A DNA stretch of 64,000 nt from Infirmifilum sp. NZ (GTDB lineage Archaea; Thermoproteota; Thermoprotei; Thermofilales; Thermofilaceae), in assembly GCF_022693705.1 (NCBI RefSeq), contig NZ_CP094288.1, forward strand, positions 1,256,443 through 1,320,442, given 5' to 3'. Below, in pieces: positions 41,254-50,940 of this stretch (position 1 is its first letter; the number at the start of each line of letters is the position of its first letter). Both the position numbers and the translations under genes were made by a program. The notes under the pieces are model-generated. The model was not told the origin of the DNA, searched no databases, and worked only from the letters and a program-made list of their open reading frames with translations.

Positions 41254-42111
41254 TTATATTCTTCGGCTCAGCAAAACGTCGAAGGCCAGCTTGTACACTC
41301 TCGGCGCGTATGGGGAGACGACACGCGCCTCCTGCAACTCTGCTTTGAAGCCGTGCTCCTCTGCCGATTTCCTAACGATCTCGAACCCTCTTTTGAACAG
41401 ATCGTCTTCACGGTCCCAGTAGTAAAAGTGAAGGACACCCCCTTCGCGCTTGAAGCACGCGAAGGCTTCGCGAAGGTACATGTAGGCGCCCTTCGGTAGA
41501 GGCATCACGACTCTATCAGCCTTGCCAGCGAACTTCGGTGCCTCCTCGCGGACATCGCCTAGAACCGGCACAACCTTCCCCTCGAGCCTGTTAAGCCGGA
41601 TGTTCTCCACCATGTACTTGTATGCGACGGGATTGATCTCGATGGCAACCACTTTATCGACCAGCGGCTGCTTTTTCGCGATGGCAATTGCGAAGGGGCC
41701 TACCCCAGCGAACATCACGACAACGAATTCTCCGGGCTTAACCTTGCTAGCGACCCTCTGCCTCTCGGTAGCCTCGCGGGGGGAGAAGTAAACTTGCGTC
41801 ACGTCGAGTTTAAGCAGGTAGCCGTGCTCCTTATGCAGGACCTCCCTCACGCTTTCTCCGCCGATAAGCTCCAGCTCACGTACCCTGTACTCGCCGGTCC
41901 TCTCCCCGAGTTTCCTGTACACCGCTCTAACGTTCTTGTGCAGCTCCATTATCTTCTCCGCGATAACCCTCTTGTACGGCTCAAGCTCCTCAGGTATCTC
42001 GACGATCGCGACGGCTCCAGCCCTAGAGCCTACTATGTCGAAGCTGGATGGAACGAGTTTCAAAAGATCCCCGGGTATCAGATCCTTGAGCAACTCTCTT
42101 AGGGATGGCAC
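41254..42111 (-). CDS. trm5: tRNA (guanine37-N1)-methyltransferase, Trm5
   Basis: The 285-residue protein is a class I SAM methyltransferase: 'VVVMFAGVGPFAIAIAKK' (SAM-binding loop, near 130), 'VVAIEINPVAYKYMVENIRLN' (near 152), and 'VVMPLPKGAYMYL' (near 200, replacing N-P-P-Y). This matches aTrm5, which makes m1G37 and in some archaea starts wyosine synthesis. The GTG start is 29 nt after TATTTAGC on this strand, consistent with a leaderless mRNA, and its promoter region is shared with the divergent amidohydrolase gene. Confidence 0.9.
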   Translation of the reverse strand: MPSLRELLKDLIPGDLLKLVPSSFDIVGSRAGAVAIVEIPEELEPYKRVIAEKIMELHKNVRAVYRKLGERTGEYRVRELELIGGESVREVLHKEHGYLLKLDVTQVYFSPREATERQRVASKVKPGEFVVVMFAGVGPFAIAIAKKQPLVDKVVAIEINPVAYKYMVENIRLNRLEGKVVPVLGDVREEAPKFAGKADRVVMPLPKGAYMYLREAFACFKREGGVLHFYYWDREDDLFKRGFEIVRKSAEEHGFKAELQEARVVSPYAPRVYKLAFDVLLSRRI

Positions 42112-42146
42112 AGTTTTATATAGTGAGCTGCGCTAAATACCCTACC
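42112..42146. promoter_or_regulatory. Compact divergent promoter of trm5 and the amidohydrolase gene
   Basis: TTTATATAG (42115-42123) lies about 27 nt before ATG 42147 on the plus strand. TATTTAGC (reading left, about 42132-42139) lies about 27 nt before the trm5 GTG on the minus strand. Both transcripts would be leaderless. Confidence 0.5.
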
Positions 42147-43625
42147 ATGCGCCTAGCCCTGGTTAACGTGTCTTACCCCCTCAACGATGACGTGGACAGC
42201 ATCGTTTTCTCCCCGGGGAAAGGGGTCCTCTACGCGGGCCGAGAGGAGGGGGTGAGGAGGTTCGAGCCGGTCAAGACGCTCGATGTAGATCAGAGGTTGG
42301 TTGTTCCCGGCATGACGGACGCTCACATGCACCTTTACTCCACCGCTGTAAGCCGCGGTAGGCTAGACCTCCGGGGTGTTCGATCCCTGGAGGAGCTGAG
42401 GGAGCAAGTGAGGAGAGCGGTATTATCGGCTGGCAAGGGGGAGTGGGTGGTAGGTAGGGGCTGGGACCAAGACAAGATGTCCGAGAAGCGCTTCCCCACG
42501 CGCTATGACATCGACGACGTCTCGAGAGACAACCCGGTACTCCTGGTGAGGGTGTGCGGGCACGCGGCCCTTCTCAACACAAAGGCCATGGAGATCCTCG
42601 GGTTGCTTGAGCCAAGCGTGGAGGGCGGGAAATTTATCCACGTTGAGGACGGTAAACCCACGGGGATAATCTTCGAAGACCTCGTCGGGTACGCTTTATC
42701 CAAGATTCCGCCGCCCCCGGCGGAGAAGGTAAAGAGCCTGGTGAAAACTTTGCTCTCTGAGTACCTTTCCTATGGGGTCACTTCGCTTCACTCGATGTCC
42801 AGCTCGCGATCCGAGCTCGAGCTGGTAAAAAGCTTGAAGGAGAGTGGGGAATTTATCCAGGAGTACAGGGCGTACATTGACTACCAGTCGTTCCTCGAAG
42901 GCGTCCACAGCCATTACCCTGACCTTGTTCAGGGAGTGAAAATCTTTGCCGACGGAAGCTTAGGCGCCAGGACGGCTGCCCTTCGGGAGCGCTACAGCGA
43001 CGGCGAGACCTCCGGGAGCCTACTGCTGACCGCTGAGAAAATAGCCGAAATAGCCGCCGAGGCAGCGGGGGAGGGGCTGGAGACCGCCGTACACGCTATA
43101 GGCGACCGAGCTGTTGAAGAAGCCCTGAAGGCCTCCCGGCGTGCCGCGGGCAAGCTCCGAGTAGAGCACGCCTCGGTAACGCCCCCCGACCTCCTCGAGG
43201 CCATAGCAGAGTTGAGACCAAGGATTTCGGTTCAGCCGCACTTCGTGCTCAGCGACACGTGGATCGCTGAGAGGCTGGGGGAGCGGACGAAGTGGGTTTA
43301 CACGTACAAATCCCTGCTCAGCACCGGGGCCACCGTAATGGGCTCCTCCGACTCCCCCGTGGAGCCAATAAACCCCTGGCTCGGGATCTACGCCGCGGTG
43401 CACCGGGGCGCACCCGAAGGATTGGCGATACACAACTACACGTGGTTTGAGGGCCTGAGCTTCGAGCAGGCATTAACCCTCTATGTCTCCGACCCTTCGT
43501 CACGCAGATCGCTAGTCGTCCTTAACGTCAGGAGCCCGCCGCGCTCTCTGCAGGAGTTTCAGGAGGTGAGAGCAGAAGTGGCTTTACTTCCAACCGGTCT
43601 AACTCACGTCAGCAAAGACCAATAA
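42147..43625 (+). CDS. Amidohydrolase of the YtcJ-like family
   Basis: The 492-residue protein has 'VPGMTDAHMHLYS' (metal-binding H-x-H near 60), 'RGWDQDKMSEKRFPTR' (near 107), 'GHAALLN' (near 140), 'GSLGARTAAL' (near 270), 'HAIGDRAV' (near 315), 'VEHASV' and 'GSSDSPVEPINPW' near 410 with the final metal Asp. These are the YtcJ/amidohydrolase-3 hallmarks. The substrate cannot be told; the family includes deacetylases and imidazolonepropionase-like hydrolases. ATG 42147 fits the TATA spacing, although an in-frame ATG lies upstream at 42105. Confidence 0.88.
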   Translation: MRLALVNVSYPLNDDVDSIVFSPGKGVLYAGREEGVRRFEPVKTLDVDQRLVVPGMTDAHMHLYSTAVSRGRLDLRGVRSLEELREQVRRAVLSAGKGEWVVGRGWDQDKMSEKRFPTRYDIDDVSRDNPVLLVRVCGHAALLNTKAMEILGLLEPSVEGGKFIHVEDGKPTGIIFEDLVGYALSKIPPPPAEKVKSLVKTLLSEYLSYGVTSLHSMSSSRSELELVKSLKESGEFIQEYRAYIDYQSFLEGVHSHYPDLVQGVKIFADGSLGARTAALRERYSDGETSGSLLLTAEKIAEIAAEAAGEGLETAVHAIGDRAVEEALKASRRAAGKLRVEHASVTPPDLLEAIAELRPRISVQPHFVLSDTWIAERLGERTKWVYTYKSLLSTGATVMGSSDSPVEPINPWLGIYAAVHRGAPEGLAIHNYTWFEGLSFEQALTLYVSDPSSRRSLVVLNVRSPPRSLQEFQEVRAEVALLPTGLTHVSKDQ

Positions 43626-43711
43626 TATCATCTTTCAAACTGACGTGCTGTCATCATCGAGGATCTATCTCAGGAAAAGAATAAATAACGTTAACTCTTT
43701 GGGCAGTTTGA

Positions 43712-43803
43712 GGGCCGGTCGTCTAGCGGGAGGATGTCGCCCTTGCAAGGGCTCCGCGCCCCAAGCGCGGCGGAGGTCCCGGGTTCGAATCCCGGCCGGT
43801 CCA
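43712..43803 (+). tRNA. tRNA-Ala(UGC) with 20-nt intron
   Basis: Acceptor GGGCCGG/CCGGTCC (G3:U70), D-arm GTCT/GGAT, anticodon stem TCGCC/GGCGG and T arm CCGGG-TTCGAAT-CCCGG fold normally. The anticodon loop starts C-U-U-G-C-A (anticodon UGC) and is 27 nt, so a 20-nt intron lies at 37/38. A TATA-like AATAAATAA is centred about 27 nt upstream. Confidence 0.94.
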
Positions 43804-43928
43804 CTTTACCGAAAATTTTTACAAATGGCTTACGCCGGCTCCATCTCCTATGCCCGCGTATGTTTTGTAATGATAAATGCACGGGAATGCTATTCAGTGA
43901 CTGTCTTAATCGTGTTTGTTGATCAACG

Positions 43929-45854
43929 ATGGGTGTGCTTCCGGTAGAGCAGAGGAAGGTCCTCACGACTAGACTCGAAGAGCTCAGGACTAAGGCGCTT
44001 GAAAACCCGGAAGAGTTCTGGGACGAGCACGCCCGCGCGCTGGAGTGGTTCAGGATTTGGGACAAAGTGCTGGACGACTCCCAGAAGCCCTTCTACAGGT
44101 GGTTTGTCGGGGGGAAGATCAACGCCAGCTACAACGCGCTGGATAGGCACGTCAGGACCTGGAGGAAGAACAAGGTCGCGCTAGTGTGGGAGGGTGAGGA
44201 TGGCGAGGTAAGGAAGTACACGTACAGGGACTTGTATGTGGAAGTTAACAGGGTGGCTGCTCTCCTCAAGAACTTCGGGGTTAAGCCTGGTGACAGAATA
44301 GCTCTCTACCTGCCGATGATCCCAGAGCTCCCGATCTTCATGCTCGCTGCCGCCAGGATCGGCGCTGTGCACACTGTGGTGTTCTCGGGATTCAGCAGCG
44401 ACTCCTTGGCCCGAAGGATCAACGACTCGAGGGCCAAGCTCCTCGTGACAGCCGACGGAGGGTTCAGGCGGGGGAAAGTAGTGCCGCTTAAAGAGATAGC
44501 CGACAAGGCGTTGGAGCAGACGTTCTCTGTCGAGAACGTTATCGTTGTTAAGCGCGCGGGGGTGAACGTGAACATGGTTGAGGGGAGGGACTTCTGGTTC
44601 CACACCCTAATGGAGGGCATAAGCAGGAGTGCGTACGTTGAGCCCGAGAAGCTGGACGCTAACCACCCGCTATTCATCCTCTACACATCCGGTACCACCG
44701 GTGCTCCTAAGGGAATCTACCACAGCACGGGGGGCTACTTAGTCTGGGTCTACTGGACGCTAAAGTGGGCTTTCAACCCCAACGATGAAGACGTGTGGTG
44801 GTGCACAGCCGACATCGGGTGGATAACAGGTCACAGCTACGTGGTTTACGGGCCTTTAATGCACGGCCTAACAACCGTGATGTACGAAGGGGCTCCGGAC
44901 TACCCAGCCCCCGATCGGACATGGAGCATCATCGAGAAGCACGGAGTCACCGCGTTTTACACTTCGCCAACCGCGATCAGGATGTTCATGCGCTACGGCA
45001 ACCACTGGGTTGAGATGCATGATTTATCGTCGCTCAGAATACTCGGCAGCGTCGGGGAGCCAATAAACCCCGAGGCCTGGGAATGGTACTTCAAGGTGGT
45101 GGGCAAGGGCAAGTGCCCCATCATCGACACGTGGTGGCAGACAGAGACCGGAGGCTTCATGATAGCTCCTACCGCGGGCATCGACCTAGTTCCCTTAAAG
45201 CCCGGCTCTTGCACCCTGCCACTCCCGGGCGTTGATGCGGAGGTTCTAACGGAAGACGGCGCGGTGGCTCCTCCAAACACTCAGGGCTACCTGGTGGTGA
45301 GGAAGCCCTGGCCCGGCATGCTGCTGGGCGTATGGGGCGACCCTAATCGCTACATCGAAACGTACTGGAGCAGGTTACCGGGCTTCTACTACCCGGGCGA
45401 CTACGCCATGAGAGACGAGGATGGGTACTTTTGGGTTCTCGGCAGGGCAGACGAGGTTCTGAAGGTTGCGGCGCACAGGATTGGGACGATGGAGCTGGAG
45501 AGCGCTCTAGTCTCGCACCCGGCCGTGGCTGAGGCCGCTGTAGTCGGGAAGCCCGACCCTATTAAGGGAGAAGTCCCGGTAGCGTTCGTGGTATTGCGGG
45601 AGGGGTTTACGCCGAGCGTTAAGCTCGAAGAGGAGCTAATGAACCTCGTCTCGGAGACCATAGGGCCGATTGCAAAGCCCGCTAACATCTTCTTCGTGCG
45701 AAAGCTCCCTAAAACAAGGAGCGGTAAAATAATGAGGAGTGTCATAAGGGCGATCGTGAAGGGGGAGCAGAATCTGGGTGATGTCACCACTATCGAAGAC
45801 CCCTCCGCTATCGAGGAGCTGAAGATGATTGTGGGGAACTCGAGAAGTCAATGA
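43929..45854 (+). CDS. acsA: Acetyl-CoA synthetase, AMP-forming
   Basis: The 641-residue protein has '[12 protein letters not shown]' (P-loop, near 255), '[21 protein letters not shown]' (near 293), 'WWQTETGGF' (near 400), '[34 protein letters not shown]' region (near 490) and 'KTRSGKIMR' (near 598) with the catalytic Lys. It is full length and activates acetate (or propionate) with ATP and CoA. ATG start. It stands alone just after the tRNA-Ala gene. Confidence 0.93.
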   Translation: MGVLPVEQRKVLTTRLEELRTKALENPEEFWDEHARALEWFRIWDKVLDDSQKPFYRWFVGGKINASYNALDRHVRTWRKNKVALVWEGEDGEVRKYTYRDLYVEVNRVAALLKNFGVKPGDRIALYLPMIPELPIFMLAAARIGAVHTVVFSGFSSDSLARRINDSRAKLLVTADGGFRRGKVVPLKEIADKALEQTFSVENVIVVKRAGVNVNMVEGRDFWFHTLMEGISRSAYVEPEKLDANHPLFILYTSGTTGAPKGIYHSTGGYLVWVYWTLKWAFNPNDEDVWWCTADIGWITGHSYVVYGPLMHGLTTVMYEGAPDYPAPDRTWSIIEKHGVTAFYTSPTAIRMFMRYGNHWVEMHDLSSLRILGSVGEPINPEAWEWYFKVVGKGKCPIIDTWWQTETGGFMIAPTAGIDLVPLKPGSCTLPLPGVDAEVLTEDGAVAPPNTQGYLVVRKPWPGMLLGVWGDPNRYIETYWSRLPGFYYPGDYAMRDEDGYFWVLGRADEVLKVAAHRIGTMELESALVSHPAVAEAAVVGKPDPIKGEVPVAFVVLREGFTPSVKLEEELMNLVSETIGPIAKPANIFFVRKLPKTRSGKIMRSVIRAIVKGEQNLGDVTTIEDPSAIEELKMIVGNSRSQ

Positions 45855-45896
45855 AAATATTTATCTTCTCTTGCTTCCCCTCTCTTCTAGTTGATA

Positions 45897-46154
45897 ATGC
45901 GAGTCGACCTCATAGTGATCGCCCGTATACTCGACGCGCTCTACAGTGAGGGTAGGATGAAGAAGACCCACCTCCAGATGGCGAGCAGGCTCAACTACCC
46001 GGCTTTTACCAGATACCTCGGCTGGCTGGAGGAAAAGGGGCTTCTGCGCGTTGTTGAGGGGGATGACGGGGAATACATAGAGCTGACGCAGAAGGGCAGG
46101 GAAAGCTACGAGAGGGTTGTTGTCTGGCTCAAAGAGTACGTGGGTAGGTTATGA
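45897..46154 (+). CDS. Small winged-helix regulator (HTH_45-like)
   Basis: The 85-residue protein contains 'DALYSEGRMKKTHLQMASRLNYPAFTRYLGWLEEKGLL' followed by 'IELTQKGRESYERVVVWL', a compact winged helix plus a C-terminal helix as in the HTH_45 group of archaeal regulators. ATG 45897 comes about 32 nt after AATATTTATC. Its stop overlaps the convergent sugar-kinase gene by 6 nt. It may control the acetyl-CoA synthetase or sugar-kinase neighbours, by position only. Confidence 0.75.
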   Translation: MRVDLIVIARILDALYSEGRMKKTHLQMASRLNYPAFTRYLGWLEEKGLLRVVEGDDGEYIELTQKGRESYERVVVWLKEYVGRL

Positions 46155-47756
46155 CTCGAGCTTTAACAGCAGGTGGACAAGCTTCTCGATGTCCCACGGT
46201 GGAGTGACCACCGGTACTTCGGCTAACTGCGAGACCTCCTTAAAATAGTCGTTAAGGACCTCGGCGAGCCTCTCGTAGAGGGAGTAGTAGCGACTGTAGA
46301 TCTCCACGGCGCCTGCCTCGGGCTTGATCCTCACTCTCTCCTTGAAGAACAACTTCGCCGCCTCTCCGTAGCTGCCGACGGCCCCGCTGGCAACCGCCAC
46401 CAGCATGGCGTCACCGCCGAGGGCGGCGTCCAGTAGCTCCGGCAAAACCACCTCCAGGCCTGTGACGTTCGACTTAATCCGAGCCCACGTGGGCGACTTC
46501 GCACCCCCGCCCATCAGCACGAGCTCCGACGGCTTTATCTCGAACTCTCTCAGAACCTCTAGGATCTTCCTCAACTCGTAGGCGACCCCCTCCATCATGG
46601 CTCTGAAGATGTGGGCCCTCGTGTGGAACACCGTTAACCCGAAGATGACGCCCCTAGCGTGGGGGTTCCAACGCGGACTCCGAGCACCGGAGAAAAACGG
46701 TAGGACTATTAAGCCGTTGGATCCGGGTGGAACGTACTCGGCCTCCATATCTAGGTACTCGTAGGCCCTGCGCTTGGTTGAGCTAGCCAGCAGGTTAACG
46801 CCCTCAGCGAGGTTGTCCCGGAACCACCTCAGTATAGCCCCAGCGGTCGACATACCAGCTTCAAGGGCCCACGTGCCAGGTATAGGCCCAACCCCCACAG
46901 AGAACCTCATCTTTGGGTCTAGGCGCGGCTCCCTGAGCAGGGTTGCCGTAGTCGAACCAGTGCCCGTAGACTCCTCCACTCGGCTGGGGTCAAGGATACC
47001 CGCCCCGAGGATCTCGGCGGTCCTGTCCCCCGTCCCGGCTAGCACCGGCGTGCCTGCCCTCAAGCCGGTCAAGGAGGCAGCTTCGGGTGTAACTTCGCCG
47101 GCGACTTCCCAGCTAGGTAGCGACTCCGGGAGGAGGTCAGCGTACTCGCCTAGCCCGAGGTCTCTTATCAGCTCGTCATCCCAGCGCTGGGAGTGTATGT
47201 TGAAAAGCATCGTTCGCGACGCTACAGTGTGATCTGTGACGGTTACCCCGGTCAATCTGTAAATAATGTAGTCTTTAGGCTGCAGGCCCACCTTAGCCCT
47301 TTTAAGAAGCTCGGGCTGATTTTCCTTGAACCACAAGAGCTTCGTTGCGGTGAACGTTGCGTCGACGACTAGACCCGTTTTCCTGTATATTTCCTCTGGG
47401 TTGATCCTCTCCTTTATTTTCTCGGCTTGCGGCGCGCTCCTCCTGTCCATCCAAATTGGAACACGTCCGAGGCTACGCCCGCTCTCATCTAGGAAAGCCA
47501 TGGTCTCCCGCTGGCTGCTTGCGCACACACCTAGAATACTCCCAGGATCCACCCTCGACTTCTTGAGGACACCTCGAACTACCTGCACTGCAGTGTTCCA
47601 CCAGTCATCCGGATCTTGCTCCGCCCACCCCGGGCGCGGGAAGTATGTCGGGTACTCCTGCCCCTCTAATGCGAGAAGCTTGCCGGTTACGTGAAACAGG
47701 GCCGATTTAACAGTGGTTGTGCCAACGTCTACGGCTAGAATGTACTCCTTCTGCAT
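46149..47756 (-). CDS. FGGY-family carbohydrate kinase (xylulokinase-like)
   Basis: The 535-residue protein has 'ILAVDVGTTTVKSALF' (ATP-binding phosphate-1, near 6-21), 'WAEQDPDDWW' (near 44), 'ASSQRETMAFLD' (near 80), 'WMDRRSAP' (near 103), 'GTGDRTAEILGAG' (near 240) and 'LMGGGAKSPTWARI' (near 410). The pattern is closest to xylulokinase/gluconokinase members. It phosphorylates a pentulose, polyol or related sugar. TTTATCTC lies about 31 nt before ATG. No catabolic partner is adjacent, but a sugar operon with isomerase and aldolase lies about 6 kb away. Confidence 0.85.
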   Translation of the reverse strand: MQKEYILAVDVGTTTVKSALFHVTGKLLALEGQEYPTYFPRPGWAEQDPDDWWNTAVQVVRGVLKKSRVDPGSILGVCASSQRETMAFLDESGRSLGRVPIWMDRRSAPQAEKIKERINPEEIYRKTGLVVDATFTATKLLWFKENQPELLKRAKVGLQPKDYIIYRLTGVTVTDHTVASRTMLFNIHSQRWDDELIRDLGLGEYADLLPESLPSWEVAGEVTPEAASLTGLRAGTPVLAGTGDRTAEILGAGILDPSRVEESTGTGSTTATLLREPRLDPKMRFSVGVGPIPGTWALEAGMSTAGAILRWFRDNLAEGVNLLASSTKRRAYEYLDMEAEYVPPGSNGLIVLPFFSGARSPRWNPHARGVIFGLTVFHTRAHIFRAMMEGVAYELRKILEVLREFEIKPSELVLMGGGAKSPTWARIKSNVTGLEVVLPELLDAALGGDAMLVAVASGAVGSYGEAAKLFFKERVRIKPEAGAVEIYSRYYSLYERLAEVLNDYFKEVSQLAEVPVVTPPWDIEKLVHLLLKLES

Positions 47757-47838
47757 CGTGTGTAAATCGCGTCCGCTATGAGATAAAGAGTAGTTACTAT
47801 GCGCTTTTATTCAATGACACATTTATCGGTAATAAGCT

Positions 47839-48444
47839 TTAACCGCTAGCTTTTCCAGCGGTTTTGAGGTGCTCCTTCTTTATAGCAACTTCTCGACCGC
47901 AGTGGGAGCACCTGAAGATAACGCTCTCACTAGTCTCACCAACCTTCTCTTTAAGCGGCCTCCCACAGTAGCACACGAAGCCTATGAGGCGGGCCGGGTT
48001 CCCCGCGACGAGACCGTGAGGTGGGACGTCTTTCGTTACAACGCTCCCGGCGGCGACCATGGCGTACTCGCCTATAGTGACTCCGCACACGATCGTAGCA
48101 TTGGCCCCTATGCTTGCCCCCCTCTTCACGACTGTGGGAACGACCTCCCAGTCGGTGGAGAATGCTCGAGGGTACTTGTCGTTCGTGAACACCGCATACG
48201 GTCCCACGAAGACGTCATCCTCGATGACCACGCCGCGGTAGACGGACACGCCGTTCTGTATTTTCACCCGGTCCCCCACCACGGCACCAGCGTCAATGTA
48301 CACGTCCTTACCTATGTTGCAGTTTCTCCCAATGCGCGCCCCGGATCTCACGTGCGCGAAGTGCCATATACGCGTCCCCTCCCCCACCTCCGCGCCCTCC
48401 TCTACTACCGCTGTGGGGTGCGCGTAAAAGCCTCTTTGGCTCAT
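47839..48444 (-). CDS. Hexapeptide-repeat acyltransferase with zinc ribbon tail
   Basis: The 201-residue protein has left-handed beta-helix hexapeptide repeats (about 8-150: '[21 protein letters not shown]', '[18 protein letters not shown]') and 'AGNPARLIG' at the end of the helix, like UDP-N-acetylglucosamine-type acyltransferases of glycan synthesis (WbpD-like). A C-terminal zinc ribbon ('CYCG', 'CSHCG', about 155-185) is an unusual addition. It likely acetylates a sugar nucleotide. It lies 31 nt after RNase HII on the same strand. Confidence 0.85.
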   Translation of the reverse strand: MSQRGFYAHPTAVVEEGAEVGEGTRIWHFAHVRSGARIGRNCNIGKDVYIDAGAVVGDRVKIQNGVSVYRGVVIEDDVFVGPYAVFTNDKYPRAFSTDWEVVPTVVKRGASIGANATIVCGVTIGEYAMVAAGSVVTKDVPPHGLVAGNPARLIGFVCYCGRPLKEKVGETSESVIFRCSHCGREVAIKKEHLKTAGKASG

Positions 48445-48475
48445 AGGTAACCCCCTCCTTGTTCCCCAAGGGATA

Positions 48476-49117
48476 CTACTTAAGGTTTTTCAGAGTGCTC
48501 CAGGACCTGCGGACTATTGGAGGTAGTGCCCCCTTCCTCTCAATCCACATGGCGACGAACCTGAGGGTCTTTGGATCCGATGGGTACCCTGAACCGAAGT
48601 CGCCGTAGATCTTCTTGAGCTCGCTCACTATTCTCTCGCGCTCGGCCTTAGCGATGATCGAAGCTGCTGAAACTATAATGTACTTTCTGTCTGCGTGGTT
48701 CTCGGCCACAACCTCAACTCCTCCGCCTATCAGCTCAGACAGCCTCCTGCCAAACCTCTCCGGTACCGGGTCAGGGGAGTCCACGTACACTTTCTCGACG
48801 GGAACCCTTTTCCTCGCCTCGAGCACCAGCTCAGCCATGACCCTAAGCTCCAGCTCGTTTAAGCTCGCGAACCCTACCCTCTGCACAGCCTTGTCTATCT
48901 CGTCCGGAGGGACAACGCGCAAAGCGGAGTATTCTAGGATGCTGTCTAAAGCTCTCCGTATCTTCTCCCGGCGTCCCGGGGAAACGAGCTTTGAGTCTTT
49001 AACGCCCAAAGCCTCCAGCCACTTGAGCTTAACAGGGTTGGCACACGCGATCGCGACAACCATTGGCCCTATGAGAGGCCCCCTACCCGCTTCGTCGATA
49101 CCTGCAACCACGCTCAA
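48476..49117 (-). CDS. rnhB: Ribonuclease HII
   Basis: The 213-residue protein begins '[18 protein letters not shown]' with catalytic Asp-Glu, continues 'GVKDSK', 'VYVDSPDP' (near 113) and '[21 protein letters not shown]' (near 140) then '[10 protein letters not shown]'. These are the RNase HII active-site blocks. It removes RNA primers and single ribonucleotides from DNA. TTG at 49117 follows AGGAG; GTG 49111 is an alternative. Confidence 0.95.
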   Translation of the reverse strand: MSVVAGIDEAGRGPLIGPMVVAIACANPVKLKWLEALGVKDSKLVSPGRREKIRRALDSILEYSALRVVPPDEIDKAVQRVGFASLNELELRVMAELVLEARKRVPVEKVYVDSPDPVPERFGRRLSELIGGGVEVVAENHADRKYIIVSAASIIAKAERERIVSELKKIYGDFGSGYPSDPKTLRFVAMWIERKGALPPIVRRSWSTLKNLK

Positions 49118-49363
49118 AGCTCAACTCCTAGATACGTAATCCATGGTACTTTTTAGTTTTTCACCCGTTTTCTTCTGTGTTCGACTTATGCTTTCTCTCA
49201 CTCCCGAGGGTTGGAGAAGATGTTGTGGGAGGGTTTCGAGCTACATCCGTGGCCCCCTCGACGCTTAGCGGTCACAGCACATATGAAGAATTATAACGCT
49301 CCTCCCTGGAACCCCGAGGGGGCAAGACCACACCCTTTTTAGCTCCGCAGGCCTATCTACTCT

Positions 49364-49891
49364 GTGTTCGGTAGGACATTGTTCCCAGGACGTTTCCAAC
49401 CTGTTCACAAAGGACACGTTGAAGCCTTACGCTGGTTACTCGGGATCAGCGAGGAGGTGATCGTGCTGGTCACGGCGGCGCAGTACAGCTTCACGTTCGA
49501 GAACCCCTTCACCGCCGGGGAGAGGATTACGATGCTGAGGCGCGCGCTCAGAGAGGTTTGGGACAGGCTTTACGTGATTCCCTTAGACAACATTCCCGAC
49601 AATTCTCTCTGGCTAGACTACGTTGAGAAGCGTGTACCTGGATTCGAAGCCGTCTGCACTGGCAATCCCTTTGTGGAGCTCCTTGCACGCGCTAAGGGAT
49701 ATGAGGTCGTGAGGCCGCCAAACTTCGATAGGGAGCTTTTCCAGGGAAGGCTTGTGAGGAGGCTGATCGCAGAGGGAGGTAAGTGGGATGAGCTTGTCCC
49801 AGTGGAGGTTGCCGAGTACATTAAAAGCATAGGAGGGGAGGATAGACTGCGCCTGCTGGCTTCAACCGAGAACGTCGTGTTCAAGCTCTAG
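49364..49891 (+). CDS. nadM: Nicotinamide-nucleotide adenylyltransferase, archaeal type
   Basis: The 175-residue protein has 'GRFQPVHKGHVEAL' (H-x-G-H at 15-18), 'GSAQYS'-like 'TAAQYSFTFENPFTAGERITML' near 37-58 and 'VRRLIAEGGKWDELVP' near 125. This is the archaeal NadM signature. It makes NAD+ from NMN and ATP. GTG 49364 lies about 27 nt after TTTTTAGC, a leaderless arrangement. Confidence 0.95.
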   Translation: MFGRTLFPGRFQPVHKGHVEALRWLLGISEEVIVLVTAAQYSFTFENPFTAGERITMLRRALREVWDRLYVIPLDNIPDNSLWLDYVEKRVPGFEAVCTGNPFVELLARAKGYEVVRPPNFDRELFQGRLVRRLIAEGGKWDELVPVEVAEYIKSIGGEDRLRLLASTENVVFKL

Positions 49892-49905
49892 CTCAGGCAG
49901 AGCAG

Positions 49906-50874
49906 CTACCCGAGGACCCGCACAACCACCTTCACTGCGCCGCTTTTCGATAGCCTATACAGGGCGGACAGTGCCTCGCTTGTGCCGACCTCTCCTCTCC
50001 TGGCTACGAGCTCGACGAAGTCCGAGAACTCGAAGACTTTATTGTCGCTCGAGGAGGCCAGCCACAGCACAGACTCGAGAACCTTAGCTTCACTAGGTGC
50101 GAGGTTCTTGTTCAGGACTTCCTCCGCAGTGCTCTTAATCCTTCTAAGCTCCGCGTAGAACTTCTGCGTGTCCAGCGGCTGGGGGTTCACCTTGAGCTCC
50201 ACGAGCTCCTGCTCCAGCCTGTTAAGATTTTCGATCTCCCTTTCTAGGACGCTTTTCTCTTGGAGAACCGCGGCGGCAACGGCCCTTCTAGCCACTTCTC
50301 GTGTCGCCTGCAGATCTCTGAGTATGAAACCGAGAGCCTTCTCGTACTCGGCTCTCAGAGCTCTCTCTACTCTATCGAGCTCCTCCAGCCCCCTCTCGAG
50401 GTCTGCCAGAGTGGACATTTTAGGCTCTTTCAGTAGCAGCTCTTGAAACCTTCTCACCCTTGCCGCTGCTTTGGCGGCTTCAGAGGCCATCGTTGGGTTG
50501 AGCGGGCTCACGAGCTTCACGTAGCTCTCAACTCTTTCGACAGCCCTGTCTGCCTCCGGTAGCACTTTCTCAACTCTCTCAAGGAAGCTCAGTGTCTGTG
50601 TAAGCACCTCCTCAAGAGACCTGAGACCCCTCTCGTACTCCTCGAGCCTCTGAGGCAGAGCCTCGGACTCGGGCGGGAGGGGTGGGTCGGGGATCGTGAG
50701 CTCGGATGCTATTTTCTCTACGAGGGCCTTCAAGAAGGCGTTGGACTCGCCTTTCCTCAACAATTCCTCGTAAAGCCGCTCCACTCTGGAGATCTCTTCA
50801 CTCACTTTCTGGCTGGACTGAGCCAGGTAGTCGAGCAGGTACTTCTTCGGCCTCTTTTTAAGCAGGACTTCCAT
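49906..50874 (-). CDS. Coiled-coil protein with possible C-terminal winged helix
   Basis: The 322-residue protein is mainly helical heptads (about 15-245), with 'LEEYERGLRSLEEVLTQTLSFLERVEKV' and 'LEREIENLNRLEQELVELK'. The last 60 residues ('APSEAKVLESVLWLASSSDNKVFEFSDFVELVARRG', 'SALYRLSKSGAVKVVVR') look like a winged helix. No family is recognised. It might be a chromosome-associated or scaffold protein. It lies convergent to nadM with a 14-nt gap. Confidence 0.65.
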   Translation of the reverse strand: MEVLLKKRPKKYLLDYLAQSSQKVSEEISRVERLYEELLRKGESNAFLKALVEKIASELTIPDPPLPPESEALPQRLEEYERGLRSLEEVLTQTLSFLERVEKVLPEADRAVERVESYVKLVSPLNPTMASEAAKAAARVRRFQELLLKEPKMSTLADLERGLEELDRVERALRAEYEKALGFILRDLQATREVARRAVAAAVLQEKSVLEREIENLNRLEQELVELKVNPQPLDTQKFYAELRRIKSTAEEVLNKNLAPSEAKVLESVLWLASSSDNKVFEFSDFVELVARRGEVGTSEALSALYRLSKSGAVKVVVRVLG

Positions 50875-50940
50875 GAACCTCTAGGAAGAAGAGAAAGCTT
50901 GCAGCAAAATGTATGTATTGCTTAAAATGCTGTTGAACGG

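Noticed and set aside
43645-43947. Plus-strand 100-codon frame across tRNA-Ala(UGC)
   Set aside because: It runs through the tRNA and has no protein features.
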